A stretch of 33,105 bases of DNA, from positions 1-33,105 of the forward strand of contig JAHEYS010000067.1 of NCBI GenBank assembly GCA_023251475.1, written 5' to 3'. Within the stretch, counting starts at the first letter, position 1; each line of letters opens with the position of its first letter. The position numbers and the translations under genes are program-made. The DNA comes from Prolixibacteraceae bacterium (lineage in GTDB: Bacteria; Bacteroidota; Bacteroidia; Bacteroidales; Prolixibacteraceae). This document shows positions 25,754 to 32,975 of this stretch, piece after piece. The notes beneath the pieces were generated by a model. It saw only the letters and a program-made list of their open reading frames with translations. It ran no database searches and was not told the origin of the DNA.

Positions 25754-26172
25754 TCCTCTTTTTTATCCATCGCCATTACCCAGGCAATTACGGCTCCGCC
25801 AGTAATTAATATTATAACGGATGCAATGAGATCAACAAACACGACACTCAGATCATGAAACATATTGCTCATGGCATAAAACTGAAGATCGATAAAGAGG
25901 GTAAACAGTAGTCCCAGGATTCCCCCAACCTTCGCGCCAGCTATTACACTGGTTGAATTTGACCAGCTTATTACAATTGTCAGAAGAAATCCCAGGCTAA
26001 GGTTTGAGAGGATTAAAGCCCACCAGGTCATATCCTCCATCGGCTTCATAAAGCATTGATTATAATTGGCTGCCATGTAATTTTTCAACAGTATACCGTA
26101 GACAAACCAATTGGCCAGAAATAAAATAATACCCCCGGCGACCCCTCCAAGCATAATTTTTGTTGTTTTCAT
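25750..26172 (-). CDS. Small membrane protein, paralogue of the one at 24866
   Basis: A 140-residue four-helix membrane protein related to the one at 24866 (LGGVAGGI, WFVYGILLKNYMAANYNQC, DMTWWALILSNL). Function unknown. It overlaps the CMD-family gene by 4 bases, and the CMD gene lies between the two paralogues, with a gap of about 160 bases before the second copy. The membrane protein and the CMD protein may therefore act together; that is inference from coupling only. Confidence 0.75.
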   Translation of the reverse strand: MKTTKIMLGGVAGGIILFLANWFVYGILLKNYMAANYNQCFMKPMEDMTWWALILSNLSLGFLLTIVISWSNSTSVIAGAKVGGILGLLFTLFIDLQFYAMSNMFHDLSVVFVDLIASVIILITGGAVIAWVMAMDKKEE

Positions 26173-26225
26173 AGTGCAAATATTAATTTCCCCTACTCTC
26201 AGGCTTTTCGGTGACGCCCCGTTTT

Positions 26226-26642
26226 TTAAAGTGGGTTCTGAACTCCACTTTTTACCTGTTTAATCTTGTCAATTTTGGTTTTCCCCTTTTGCAAATTTTC
26301 ATTGACCCGGAATAATACAATCCGGGTGATCAGATCCAGCGGCAGGGGTTTGTCAAGGGGAAACTGCACCGAACCTTTTGCCCACTTAAAACCGGAGAGT
26401 TCTTTATAAAATGTTGCTATTCCTGAAGCGCCGGGATAAAATCCGATATGTTTGTTATATCCGGCAAAATAGAGCAGAATCCTTCCGTAAATTTTAAATG
26501 CCGGCATCCGGTAACTGATGACCTCTTTCGCCTCCGGCGCGGCTTCCCGTATCAGGCTACGAAGTTGATTCAGAAGTTCCCTGGTCTCTTGCGGGAAAGC
26601 ACTAATATACCGATCAATCTCATTTGGGGGTAGTGGTGTCAT
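26226..26642 (-). CDS. DUF1801-family protein (YdhG/iron-chaperone-like fold)
   Basis: A 138-residue cytoplasmic protein with the DUF1801 pattern: MTPLPPNEIDRYISAF, then LRSLIREAAPEAKEVISYRM, PAFKIYGRILLYFAGYNKHI, GFYPG, and KGSVQFPLDKPLPLDLI. The fold is frataxin-like, and a Bacillus relative (Fra/YdhG) has been linked to iron handling, but no specific role can be claimed here. It is a single gene between the membrane-protein pair and the histidine kinase. Confidence 0.88.
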   Translation of the reverse strand: MTPLPPNEIDRYISAFPQETRELLNQLRSLIREAAPEAKEVISYRMPAFKIYGRILLYFAGYNKHIGFYPGASGIATFYKELSGFKWAKGSVQFPLDKPLPLDLITRIVLFRVNENLQKGKTKIDKIKQVKSGVQNPL

Positions 26643-26780
26643 ACGGCTGGTATTAATAACGGTAACAAAGTTAATAATATCGTTTCAAACAATTAAACAG
26701 AAATAACCGGGCATGCAAGAATGGTTAAAAAGTGGATGGGCTCGCGCTGTGAAAAAATTCTACTTGTTATTTAAAAAGTT

Positions 26781-29138
26781 TCAATCTTTATGAGATCGAT
26801 TTTGAATGTTGAAATGAAATGCAGCACCTTTCCCTTCTTCGCTCTCAATCATCATTTTTCCGCCAAGTTTTTCAATCAGGTCCTTACATATTATCAATCC
26901 CAGACCTGTACTGGATTCACCCTGAGTCCCTTTTCTGCGTGTATTCACATCAAGCCGGAATAAGTTACCGATCATCTCTCTGCTCATGCCAATACCATTA
27001 TCTGTGATTGAAATGCTGACACCGGCATCAGAAGCCGAACTTGCAGCGATAATTATTCTTCCACCTTTGGGGGTGAACTTTACCGCATTGATGGCTAAAT
27101 TTCTGATTATACCCTCAAGTATATTTTTATCTGTAAAAACAAATAAGTCTTCTGCTATTTTCAGATCAATAAGAATATCTTTTTTGCGGGCAGCCTCAAA
27201 AATAAAAATCAAACATTCGGATATTACAGGAAACAAGCGGAATGTTGACAGGGTAATTGTGGTTAAGCCCCTTTGAATCATTGACCATTCCAGCAGGTTT
27301 CCCAGGAGATTATAAAGATCTGTTGCCGATTTGTTCAATAACAACGAAATCTCCTGTAATTCTTCTGAACTCATTCCAGGTAACTCCCTGCACATCATAT
27401 CAGTCAGTCCCATAAACCCACTAAATGGGCTGCGCAGATCGTGGGCAATAATGGAGAAAAATTTGTCTTTTTCAGCATTAACTTTTACCAGTTCCTGGAA
27501 TTGTTGGTGGATTTTTAATTCAGCTTTCCTGTATTCCGAAATGTCGCGCGTGATCGACAGCAGCGATTCAACGTTTCCATTTTTATCGAACATAGGAACG
27601 GCTGAAGATTCAAGCCAACGATGAGTACCCAACAGCCCGGTGATTTCGAAAATAAGTTTGTGCGATTGTCCTTGAAATACCTCCTCTGTAAGCCGAATAA
27701 ATTCATCCCTGTTTTCAGGAATAATTAAGTGGTAGATGGATTTACCGATGACCTCCTCCAATGATCCTGCTTCAATCATTTTAAGCCCGGCAGGATTCAT
27801 ATATTTTAATTCCCCTTCCCGACCAATTATTTTTACACACTCCGGTTCATTTTCAATAATTGATTTATTGAATGCCTCACTCTTACGTAAAGACTCTGCA
27901 ACCTGCTTGCGCTCTGTAATATCCTCTTTTATTGCAAGATAATGTGTAATGACTCCGGATTCGCCGACGATAGGCGAGATTTTTGCAGCTTCCCAGTACA
28001 CTTCGCCATTTTTTTTCCGGTTGCAAAACTCCCCTTCCCATACTCCGCCAGAGGAAATAATGCTCCATAAATTTGAGTATTCATCATCTGATGTATTCCC
28101 TGATTTAAAAATACGGGGATTATTACCCTTTGCCTCCTGGAAGGTGTAACCTGTTGTTTCAGTAAATTTTGGATTGACATACTCGATATTCCCGAAGAGG
28201 TCGGTAATCACAATTGTTGACGGACTCTGATCAACGGCTTTGGAAAGTTTTCGGGATCTTTCTTCCGCCTTTTTACTTTCGGTAACGTCCCTGAAGGACC
28301 ATACTCTACCTACCACCTTATTTTCTATTCTGTAGGGCTGGGAATACCGTTCGAAGATACGTCCATCCAAAAACCGGATCAGGTTCAGATCCGATTCTTC
28401 CAGATTTGTATAGAGGTATTTTACCCGATCCACAAATTTAACAGGGTCAGTAAGTTGTGAAAGAATATGATCCACGTCAAAAATGTCCTTTCCGGGTGAA
28501 AGGAGGTCCGGAGATAATTGCCACATATTTGCAAATTTCTGATTCCATTTGATCATTACCCCCACCCGGTTTACAATTAAGATGCCATCGGCAGTCGATT
28601 CCAGAGAGGAATTAAGTAACGATAATGTCGCTTTTATAGATTCTTCTGCACTCTTTCGTTCAGAAATTTCATTTACAACGATCAGAAAACGGGCCTCCTG
28701 ACCATTATTGTTGAGCTTTTTGGAAATCGCAAGTTCGAACCATTTTAATCCGGAGGGGGTCTGCAACGAATAGCAACCCCCTTTGTGATGGCCATTGGCT
28801 GAAGCTTCTGCAATCGACTGTTTGATCACCACGCTGGCATCCGCAGGGAGTATCTCTTCTACTGATTTCCCCATAAACCTCTCCGGCTGACCATATAACA
28901 TATCGGTGTGAGGTGAACGGAAATCATAAATACGTCCATCCTCATCCGATTCAAATAACATTACAGGCAGTTCATCAAGCATTGACTGTAAATGATCATT
29001 CGTTCTCAGCAGCGTCTCCTCTGTCAGCCTCCGCTTATGGAGCTCCGCTGCATGAGATACCTTTAACTGATTATTCTGCTGCTCCAATTCTTTTACAACC
29101 TTCAGGAGTTCTTCCCTGGTTTTTTCCTGATAAATCAT
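26781..29138 (-). CDS. Soluble PAS-domain sensor histidine kinase
   Basis: A 785-residue sensor kinase. A short coiled coil (about residues 5-45) is followed by four PAS regions at about 50-165, 172-290, 300-415 and 425-540, each with PAC-type endings such as ITHYLAIKEDITERK. Then a HisKA domain with phospho-acceptor His566 in FFSIIAHDLRSPFSG and a HATPase domain with N-box NLAINAVKFTPKGG, DNGIGMS and the G-box SSTGLGLIICKDL. No transmembrane segment is seen, so it senses internal signals (redox, light, ligand or heme; no cofactor residue is identifiable). No response regulator is next to it, making it an orphan kinase. Confidence 0.93.
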   Translation of the reverse strand: MIYQEKTREELLKVVKELEQQNNQLKVSHAAELHKRRLTEETLLRTNDHLQSMLDELPVMLFESDEDGRIYDFRSPHTDMLYGQPERFMGKSVEEILPADASVVIKQSIAEASANGHHKGGCYSLQTPSGLKWFELAISKKLNNNGQEARFLIVVNEISERKSAEESIKATLSLLNSSLESTADGILIVNRVGVMIKWNQKFANMWQLSPDLLSPGKDIFDVDHILSQLTDPVKFVDRVKYLYTNLEESDLNLIRFLDGRIFERYSQPYRIENKVVGRVWSFRDVTESKKAEERSRKLSKAVDQSPSTIVITDLFGNIEYVNPKFTETTGYTFQEAKGNNPRIFKSGNTSDDEYSNLWSIISSGGVWEGEFCNRKKNGEVYWEAAKISPIVGESGVITHYLAIKEDITERKQVAESLRKSEAFNKSIIENEPECVKIIGREGELKYMNPAGLKMIEAGSLEEVIGKSIYHLIIPENRDEFIRLTEEVFQGQSHKLIFEITGLLGTHRWLESSAVPMFDKNGNVESLLSITRDISEYRKAELKIHQQFQELVKVNAEKDKFFSIIAHDLRSPFSGFMGLTDMMCRELPGMSSEELQEISLLLNKSATDLYNLLGNLLEWSMIQRGLTTITLSTFRLFPVISECLIFIFEAARKKDILIDLKIAEDLFVFTDKNILEGIIRNLAINAVKFTPKGGRIIIAASSASDAGVSISITDNGIGMSREMIGNLFRLDVNTRRKGTQGESSTGLGLIICKDLIEKLGGKMMIESEEGKGAAFHFNIQNRSHKD

Positions 29139-29339
29139 TCCTGCAAAATTTTTAAGCTCAATGTGAAAATGGTAAGACAGGTTAGGTCTTAAGAATCAGA
29201 GGTTAACTTTACACGGCAGAGACCATCATCGCTGTTTTCTTCAATTCAGAACATATTCCGGCCAGACAAAAAAACAGATGATCAAGGAATTTTATAATGA
29301 TCGGTTTAACCGTGTCTGTTTTGGACAAAAATAAGATTT

Positions 29340-29573
29340 TTAACAATATCTCACACCACTTCGAATCCGTGAGAGGATAAATTGTTGGGCCGGCAGGGTG
29401 TCGTTCACCCCGGCGATTGCCTTTTTAGCCAGGGCTGAGGTTGCCTGCATCGACAGGATTTTCAGCGCTTCTTTGGTCGGGTCATAATCGGTTCCGAAAC
29501 CCAGTGCGGATGAGATCAGCTCATCAAAGTTGGCCACATTTTTTGAATGGCCTGTCTCCATAGTACTTGCCAT
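29340..29573 (-). CDS. Short protein, possibly a truncated member of a larger family
   Basis: A 77-residue protein from the ATG at 29573: MASTMETGHSKNVANFDELI then a helical stretch to RSGVRYC. From general familiarity, Bacteroidota proteins starting Met-Ala-Ser-Thr-x-Glu-Thr-Gly-His are usually longer, so this copy may be cut short; this is a weak recollection, not a search result. No continuation of the frame is seen past the stop. It lies at the boundary of the AT-rich island. Confidence 0.5.
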   Translation of the reverse strand: MASTMETGHSKNVANFDELISSALGFGTDYDPTKEALKILSMQATSALAKKAIAGVNDTLPAQQFILSRIRSGVRYC

Positions 29574-29784
29574 AATAAATAATTTTACGTGTTTAATAAA
29601 TTGTTCCAGCGATTGTATACTACAAAAAATCAATTTATTAAATATACGGAAATTAAGGGTGCAAATGTTTCAATTTTAAAAATATTGTTTAGTAAACAAA
29701 TTCGGATTTGAATAATCTGCAGGTTATAATGAACCATTTTAAATTTCTGATTATCCATATTTGACACCTCTAAGAGGTTTTCCA

Positions 29785-29835
29785 AAAACTCTGTGTGCCT
29801 CTGCGTCTTCTTTGTGGTTCTCTGTGTAATTAACT
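29785..29835 (-). repeat. CTCTGTG-rich degenerate intergenic repeat
   Basis: Consecutive CTCTGTG, CTCTGCG, CTTTGTG, CTCTGTG units. Similar strings recur in intergenic DNA of many Bacteroidota and can give spurious short ORFs, as here on the minus strand. I see only one cluster in this window. Confidence 0.4.
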
Positions 29836-29960
29836 GTTTCACAGAGTTATACTGAGCAGGTACAGAGTTTCACAAAGCGGAAAAGAACAATTTTTGAAGT
29901 TTTTGGACACGCTTTTAGGGTCACCGTCCTGAAAAACTTCATCATTTTAGAAATATACTC

Positions 29961-30023
29961 ACCAGAAATGAGATAAACTTAAGTTTACCCCACTAAACCA
30001 GAAAAGGAAGAGATTTAAGTTTA
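29961..30023 (+). repeat. Degenerate 27-base tandem repeat
   Basis: ACCAGAAATGAGATAAACTT and ACCAGAAAAGGAAGAGATTT (units at 29961-29987 and 29997-30023) both end in TTAAGTTTA and differ at 6 of 27 bases. No function is evident. Confidence 0.4.
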
Positions 30024-30100
30024 AGGTTCATTCTGCGGTTTTGGTTATCATCAATTTGGTTGCTAAAACCTAAATAAATTGTACTTAAATAATTTTATAA

Positions 30101-30778
30101 TTAGAGATGTGAAATTAAGATAAGCGGCAGATTAATAAAAAAATGGAGCAATACACTGTAAATAAAGCCATTCTTATAGGTTATCCTCACATAACCAAAC
30201 ATTAATCCCATTATAATCTGATTCGAAACCAAAAGGGGGAAAAGAAGATATTGAGCTAATTTCAGATTTTCAAAATTTGTTAGGTGAAATAAACCAAAAC
30301 ACAGCGCCAATCCATAATATAGAAAAGGGAAGTATCTCTGCCACACCCGTTCCATTTTTGAAAAAAAAGATTCCTTAATAAGATCCCAATGTGGAACCGA
30401 AGCAATCAAAAATGATATGCAAACCAGTATTATTAAATTAAATGAATGATAAAAAAGGAGAAATTGGAGAGTTGCCAACGATAAAAAAATATTCTCTTTT
30501 GAATATTTTAGTGGCAACCTGAATATAACCTCTTCATAAATCGGGACAAAAACGATCAGCTTAAAAGACAAGGGTATTGCTGAAAGTCTTATGCGTTGTT
30601 CTGGAAATAGATTTAGTAGACTCAAGATTGGCAGGAATAAAACAGATGTCACAATAATCGTCCCTAGATAAACTAAAATCATTTTGCCCAATAACGAAAT
30701 CAACTGGTTCATATTTAATGACAAAGGTATACCAACGTTTTTGGGATGAAAAAGAAAATATGAAAAATTATTTGTCAT
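30101..30778 (-). CDS. CPBP-family intramembrane protease, accessory-island copy
   Basis: A 225-residue polytopic membrane protein with a complete CPBP site: PIYEEVIFRLPL (Glu-Glu-x3-Arg), CFGLFHLTNF (Phe-x3-His) and LLHFFINLPL (His-x3-Asn). In Gram-positive bacteriocin loci such proteins give self-immunity or process peptides, and here it lies downstream of double-glycine peptide genes on the same strand. A peptide-processing or immunity role is therefore reasonable but inferred. Codon use is AT-rich, unlike the core genes to the left. Confidence 0.82.
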   Translation of the reverse strand: MTNNFSYFLFHPKNVGIPLSLNMNQLISLLGKMILVYLGTIIVTSVLFLPILSLLNLFPEQRIRLSAIPLSFKLIVFVPIYEEVIFRLPLKYSKENIFLSLATLQFLLFYHSFNLIILVCISFLIASVPHWDLIKESFFSKMERVWQRYFPFLYYGLALCFGLFHLTNFENLKLAQYLLFPLLVSNQIIMGLMFGYVRITYKNGFIYSVLLHFFINLPLILISHL

Positions 30779-30811
30779 TATATGGACTTTATTAACTTGA
30801 AAACCAATTGA

Positions 30812-31012
30812 TTATTTTAGAAATAAATTCACCAGAACGGTAATTGAATTACGCAATGCATGAACAATAATAATGGCACATGCCGCATCTTCCCAGCACC
30901 TTCTCCGGAGAATCAGAACATAACCTGCTACCAGAACGCTCCCGCAAAGTGTTGCAAAAATGATATAAATAACTTCCAATAAATAGTGATCAAAAAAGCC
31001 AGATACAAACAA
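30812..31012 (-). pseudogene. C-terminal remnant of a CPBP-family protein
   Basis: A 66-codon ORF with a TTG start. Its sequence from IIFATLCGSVLVAGYVLILR to IIIVHALRNSITVLVNLF follows the end of CPBP proteins, with the His-x3-Asn motif as HALRN, but the Glu-Glu-x3-Arg and Phe-x3-His motifs are missing. It is thus most likely a truncated gene, though a functional two-helix peptide cannot be excluded. Its last 27 bases are repeated at 29941-29967, 870 bases away. Confidence 0.55.
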
Positions 31013-31024
31013 GAGAAGTCGGTA

Positions 31025-31174
31025 CTAGAACAAGTTTATGATACTTCTGAAGAAATGGCCTATTCCAAATCCAATATTATACAGAATATTGTTTTGTCCT
31101 TCAAATTCAAGCACTACTTCCATCAGAATTGAAATTGAACAAGTAGCGAAAAACCAAACGGTAATCCAAGTCAT
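31025..31174 (-). CDS. Very small membrane-type protein of unknown function
   Basis: A 49-residue ORF, MTWITVWFFATCSISILMEV at the start and GHFFRSIINLF at the end, with one hydrophobic helix (about 5-23). I do not recognise it. It stops 12 bases before the CPBP remnant. The end shows a faint likeness to the CPBP His-x3-Asn region, so it may be part of a decayed gene, or an immunity-type peptide. Confidence 0.35.
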   Translation of the reverse strand: MTWITVWFFATCSISILMEVVLEFEGQNNILYNIGFGIGHFFRSIINLF

Positions 31175-31215
31175 TTTTTTATGCCTAACTTTTTAATTAT
31201 CTTAATGTCTGCTCG

Positions 31216-31341
31216 TTATCCAAAAAACTGAAAAACTATCCGTTCAAAACTACTCCAGTTGTGAAAAATAAGGTATGATAAGGCAATTATAGTCAATAAT
31301 AATTCCATCTCGACTTTTGCAATAACAGATTTTTGTTTCAT
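31216..31341 (-). CDS. Very small membrane-type protein of unknown function
   Basis: A 41-residue ORF from the ATG at 31341: MKQKSVIAKVEMELLLTIIA then SYLIFHNW and an FQFFG end. One hydrophobic helix with a basic N-terminus is predicted by eye. No known family is recognised. It lies in the run of small minus-strand ORFs behind the altered CPBP gene. Confidence 0.35.
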   Translation of the reverse strand: MKQKSVIAKVEMELLLTIIALSYLIFHNWSSFERIVFQFFG

Positions 31342-31401
31342 TAATATGAAAATATGGTTTTCAATAATTTTCAAATGAATTTTGATTAATCATCAGAATA
31401 A

Positions 31402-31947
31402 TTAACTTACTTTTAAATAAGAGTGCTTAAATGAAATTGATAAAATCTGGTTTAAAAAAATACATGTATTGAATATTGAATGGATTAAGAAAATAATTAT
31501 AAAAGAACTTCTGTATTGATAACCCTTAATTAAATTAACATACAAAAAGTTAATAAAAACGCAAATGAAAAAAGTTAAGATTACTGTTGACAAATAAAAA
31601 AAATGAGTAAGCCCAAACAATAAAGCGCTCAAAAAAATAAACAATATCGAATTACATTTAAATTTAACGCACAAAATATAATGAATCAAATATTGAAAAA
31701 TTAATGTTTCAATTAAAGGACCTATAAAGCAAGCTTTAATAAAACGAGAAATAAAATAAAGGATCATCTCAAAATAAGTATTAGGCAAATTAAGAGGGTG
31801 ATTACTTTCATGAGGAATTTTAAATAGAAAAAATAAAAAAGATATGGAAACCTCAATTACGAGTAAAAAAAAGACACAAAACAATATCAACCAAATTGGT
31901 TTTACTCTAAATAAAAAGTATTTGATTACAATAATTTTATTAGTCAT
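31402..31947 (-). CDS. CPBP-family membrane protein with altered active-site motif
   Basis: A 181-residue, very hydrophobic AT-rich-coded protein with about five helices. It aligns to CPBP proteins by GPLIETLIFQYL, ALLFGLTHFF and FLIHSIFNTC. In the first motif the second Glu is Thr and the Arg is Gln, so the protease site is likely lost or changed, while both His motifs remain. In bacteriocin loci, inactive CPBP proteins could act as pure immunity proteins; this is inference. It is separated from the peptide gene at 32022 by a hairpin. Confidence 0.65.
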   Translation of the reverse strand: MTNKIIVIKYFLFRVKPIWLILFCVFFLLVIEVSISFLFFLFKIPHESNHPLNLPNTYFEMILYFISRFIKACFIGPLIETLIFQYLIHYILCVKFKCNSILFIFLSALLFGLTHFFYLSTVILTFFICVFINFLYVNLIKGYQYRSSFIIIFLIHSIFNTCIFLNQILSISFKHSYLKVS

Positions 31948-31981
31948 AAAAAAAATTTAATCTATCCATTTAAAATTCAAT

Positions 31982-32012
31982 TAGGGAAAGTAATCAAGTT
32001 ATACTTTCCCTA
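31982..32012 (-). terminator. Strong hairpin between peptide gene and CPBP gene
   Basis: TAGGGAAAGTA (31982-31992) and TACTTTCCCTA (32002-32012) form an 11-bp perfect stem with a 9-base loop, 10 bases after the peptide stop. Only a weak T stretch follows, so it may reduce rather than block read-through, giving more peptide mRNA than CPBP mRNA. Confidence 0.6.
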
Positions 32013-32021
32013 TTAAAATTG

Positions 32022-32198
32022 TTAGACTGCATGATGGATAACAAATTGCCCACCAGTTTGAGCGGAAAAATCTATATACGCTCTTCCTGCAGCTGATAAA
32101 CAATCAATCGCAGCATCTATTATTTTCCCCCAAATATAATCTTCAATAAAACTGCCTCCATCCACCTCTTTTAATTCCAGTTCATTTAACTCTTTCAT
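32022..32198 (-). CDS. Double-glycine-leader peptide A (secreted peptide precursor)
   Basis: A 58-residue precursor. The leader MKELNELELKEVDGG (residues 1-15) has the hydrophobic and acidic spacing and Gly-Gly end of double-glycine leaders cut by peptidase-containing ABC exporters. The 43-residue core starts SFIEDYIWGK, contains one Cys and ends QFVIHHAV. It may be a bacteriocin, toxin or signal. The leader plus promoter is nearly identical to that of the gene at 32811, while the cores are unrelated. No exporter is in the window. Confidence 0.7.
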   Translation of the reverse strand: MKELNELELKEVDGGSFIEDYIWGKIIDAAIDCLSAAGRAYIDFSAQTGGQFVIHHAV

Positions 32199-32328
32199 AG
32201 CTTCAATTTATTATATTCCTGAAAGTTTAACTCCTGCTTTGTTTAGCGTGCCGCAGGTTTTGGCGCGGTAACATTACAGGATCAAAGTAAAGGTTGTACA
32301 CTCTCATAAAAAAGCAGCGAATGAATTT
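32155..32328. repeat. 174-bp direct repeat, copy 1 (leader-promoter cassette)
   Basis: Matches 32932-33105 at an offset of 777 bases with 3 mismatches. On the minus strand it contains, in order, the tail of a broken ORF, a -7 box, the 5' UTR and the whole leader of peptide A. Identity ends within the second Gly codon of the leader (GGC versus GGA). The three differences are one leader base (Glu3/Ala3) and two in the 5' UTR. Confidence 0.9.
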
Positions 32329-32419
32329 TATTAACTCCCCCGATAATTTCTTTGGCCCCCTGATCGGAGATGATTTTCAGAGAATCTAAAGATTGAAGTG
32401 CACAATTTAAACCGTACTT
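32282..32419 (-). pseudogene. Start-less 45-codon ORF remnant upstream of peptide A
   Basis: An open frame without ATG, GTG or TTG, bounded upstream by a TGA (32420-32422). It reads NCALQSLDSLKIISDQGAKE and continues to IIGGVNKIHSLLFYESVQ, ending at 32282. The last 15 or so codons lie in the repeated cassette, so the same C-terminus should recur at 33059-33105 and beyond the right edge. It looks like the cut-off end of a gene carried along by duplication. Confidence 0.45.
32283..32290 (-). promoter_or_regulatory. Candidate -7 box for peptide A
   Basis: The minus strand reads TTACTTTG, the same box as in the rpmB promoter and one mismatch from TAnnTTTG; TTTT lies 19 bases upstream as a poor -33. 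It predicts a 5' UTR of roughly 75 bases containing CCTGC/GCAGG (32233-32257) as a possible small stem. Confidence 0.35.
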
Positions 32420-32479
32420 TCATAATATGTAAATAGTTAATCCAGGAAATGGTAAAATAACTGATCATTTTTTTGCATT

Positions 32480-32680
32480 TTAATCGGACAAAAGCCATTT
32501 AACACCATAATACACTCCAACACCTAATGCTACACCAAGCAAAATGCAACCCAATACCATTCCACAACCGGTAAGCACAGCGCCAGCTCCGGCGACAGCT
32601 GCCATTCCTCCATTAGTTTCTTTTAACTCCTCCGAAGTTAAAGAATTAAACAGTTCCAATTCTGAATTTAATTTATGCAT
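32480..32680 (-). CDS. Double-glycine-leader peptide B (hydrophobic, Gly-rich)
   Basis: A 66-residue precursor with a longer leader ending LTSEELKETNGG (residues 1-25). The 41-residue core is hydrophobic and Gly-rich with two Cys: AGAGAVLTGCGMVLGCILLG followed by VALGVGVYYGVKWLLSD. Repeated Gly-x3-Gly spacing resembles two-peptide bacteriocins that pair in membranes. The leader differs from the other two peptides. The 34-residue membrane peptide gene ends 6 bases before it, so the two are co-translated. Confidence 0.72.
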   Translation of the reverse strand: MHKLNSELELFNSLTSEELKETNGGMAAVAGAGAVLTGCGMVLGCILLGVALGVGVYYGVKWLLSD

Positions 32681-32686
32681 CTTATA

Positions 32687-32791
32687 TCAAATTTTATCAA
32701 AATGTATTGCTAAAAAGACTCCCAAAAGAAAGCTAAGTAAAAAAGCAAAAAACGAAATATAAATGATAATTTTCCAAATCTTTTGATTCAT
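32687..32791 (-). CDS. 34-residue single-helix membrane peptide
   Basis: MNQKIWKIIIYISFFAFLLS followed by FLLGVFLAIHFDKI. Basic N-terminus and one long hydrophobic helix, no Gly-Gly leader, so it is probably an inner-membrane peptide. Its place between two leader peptides with 6 bases to the next gene suggests an immunity peptide for peptide B or a partner of it; no family was recognised. Confidence 0.55.
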   Translation of the reverse strand: MNQKIWKIIIYISFFAFLLSFLLGVFLAIHFDKI

Positions 32792-32810
32792 ATACAACTG
32801 ATATTAGGTA

Positions 32811-32975
32811 CTAATTCAACGCACATGCAATTGTTATACCGGCAGCAAAACCTGCAAAAAAGGAAGCGCCACATGCTGCAGCGACAACTTCTGCTGAATA
32901 TAAGGTGCCTAAAATAAGCAGAGGTATGAATCCTCCATCCACCTCTTTTAATTCCAGTTCATTTAACGCTTTCAT
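32811..32975 (-). CDS. Double-glycine-leader peptide C (hydrophobic)
   Basis: A 54-residue precursor. The leader MKALNELELKEVDGG differs from that of peptide A only at residue 3. The 39-residue core FIPLLILGTLYSAEVVAAAC then GASFFAGFAAGITIACALN is very hydrophobic with two Cys. Promoter, 5' UTR and leader belong to the 174-bp repeat. It is the first complete gene of the peptide series in the window (transcribed leftward), followed 19 bases later by the 34-residue membrane peptide. Confidence 0.72.
   Translation of the reverse strand: MKALNELELKEVDGGFIPLLILGTLYSAEVVAAACGASFFAGFAAGITIACALN

Larger units (their letters stand above)
29574..30100. other. Non-coding stretch with degenerate repeats at the edge of the accessory island
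   Basis: No convincing ORF. It contains a Bacteroidota-style CTCTGTG-rich remnant at 29785-29835, a 27-base tandem element at 29961-30023, and at 29941-29967 a copy of the end of the CPBP remnant gene at 30811-30837. It is AT-rich and looks like decayed DNA. Confidence 0.5.

Noticed and set aside
29630-29842. 70-codon minus-strand ORF beginning MKQLITQRTTKKTQRHTE
   Set aside because: It is a translation of the CTCTGTG-rich intergenic repeat, a common source of false ORFs.
32344-32423. ATG ORF beginning MKVRFKLC in the region upstream of peptide A
   Set aside because: It reads another frame of the start-less remnant, has no leader-like or membrane features and shows poor coding character.
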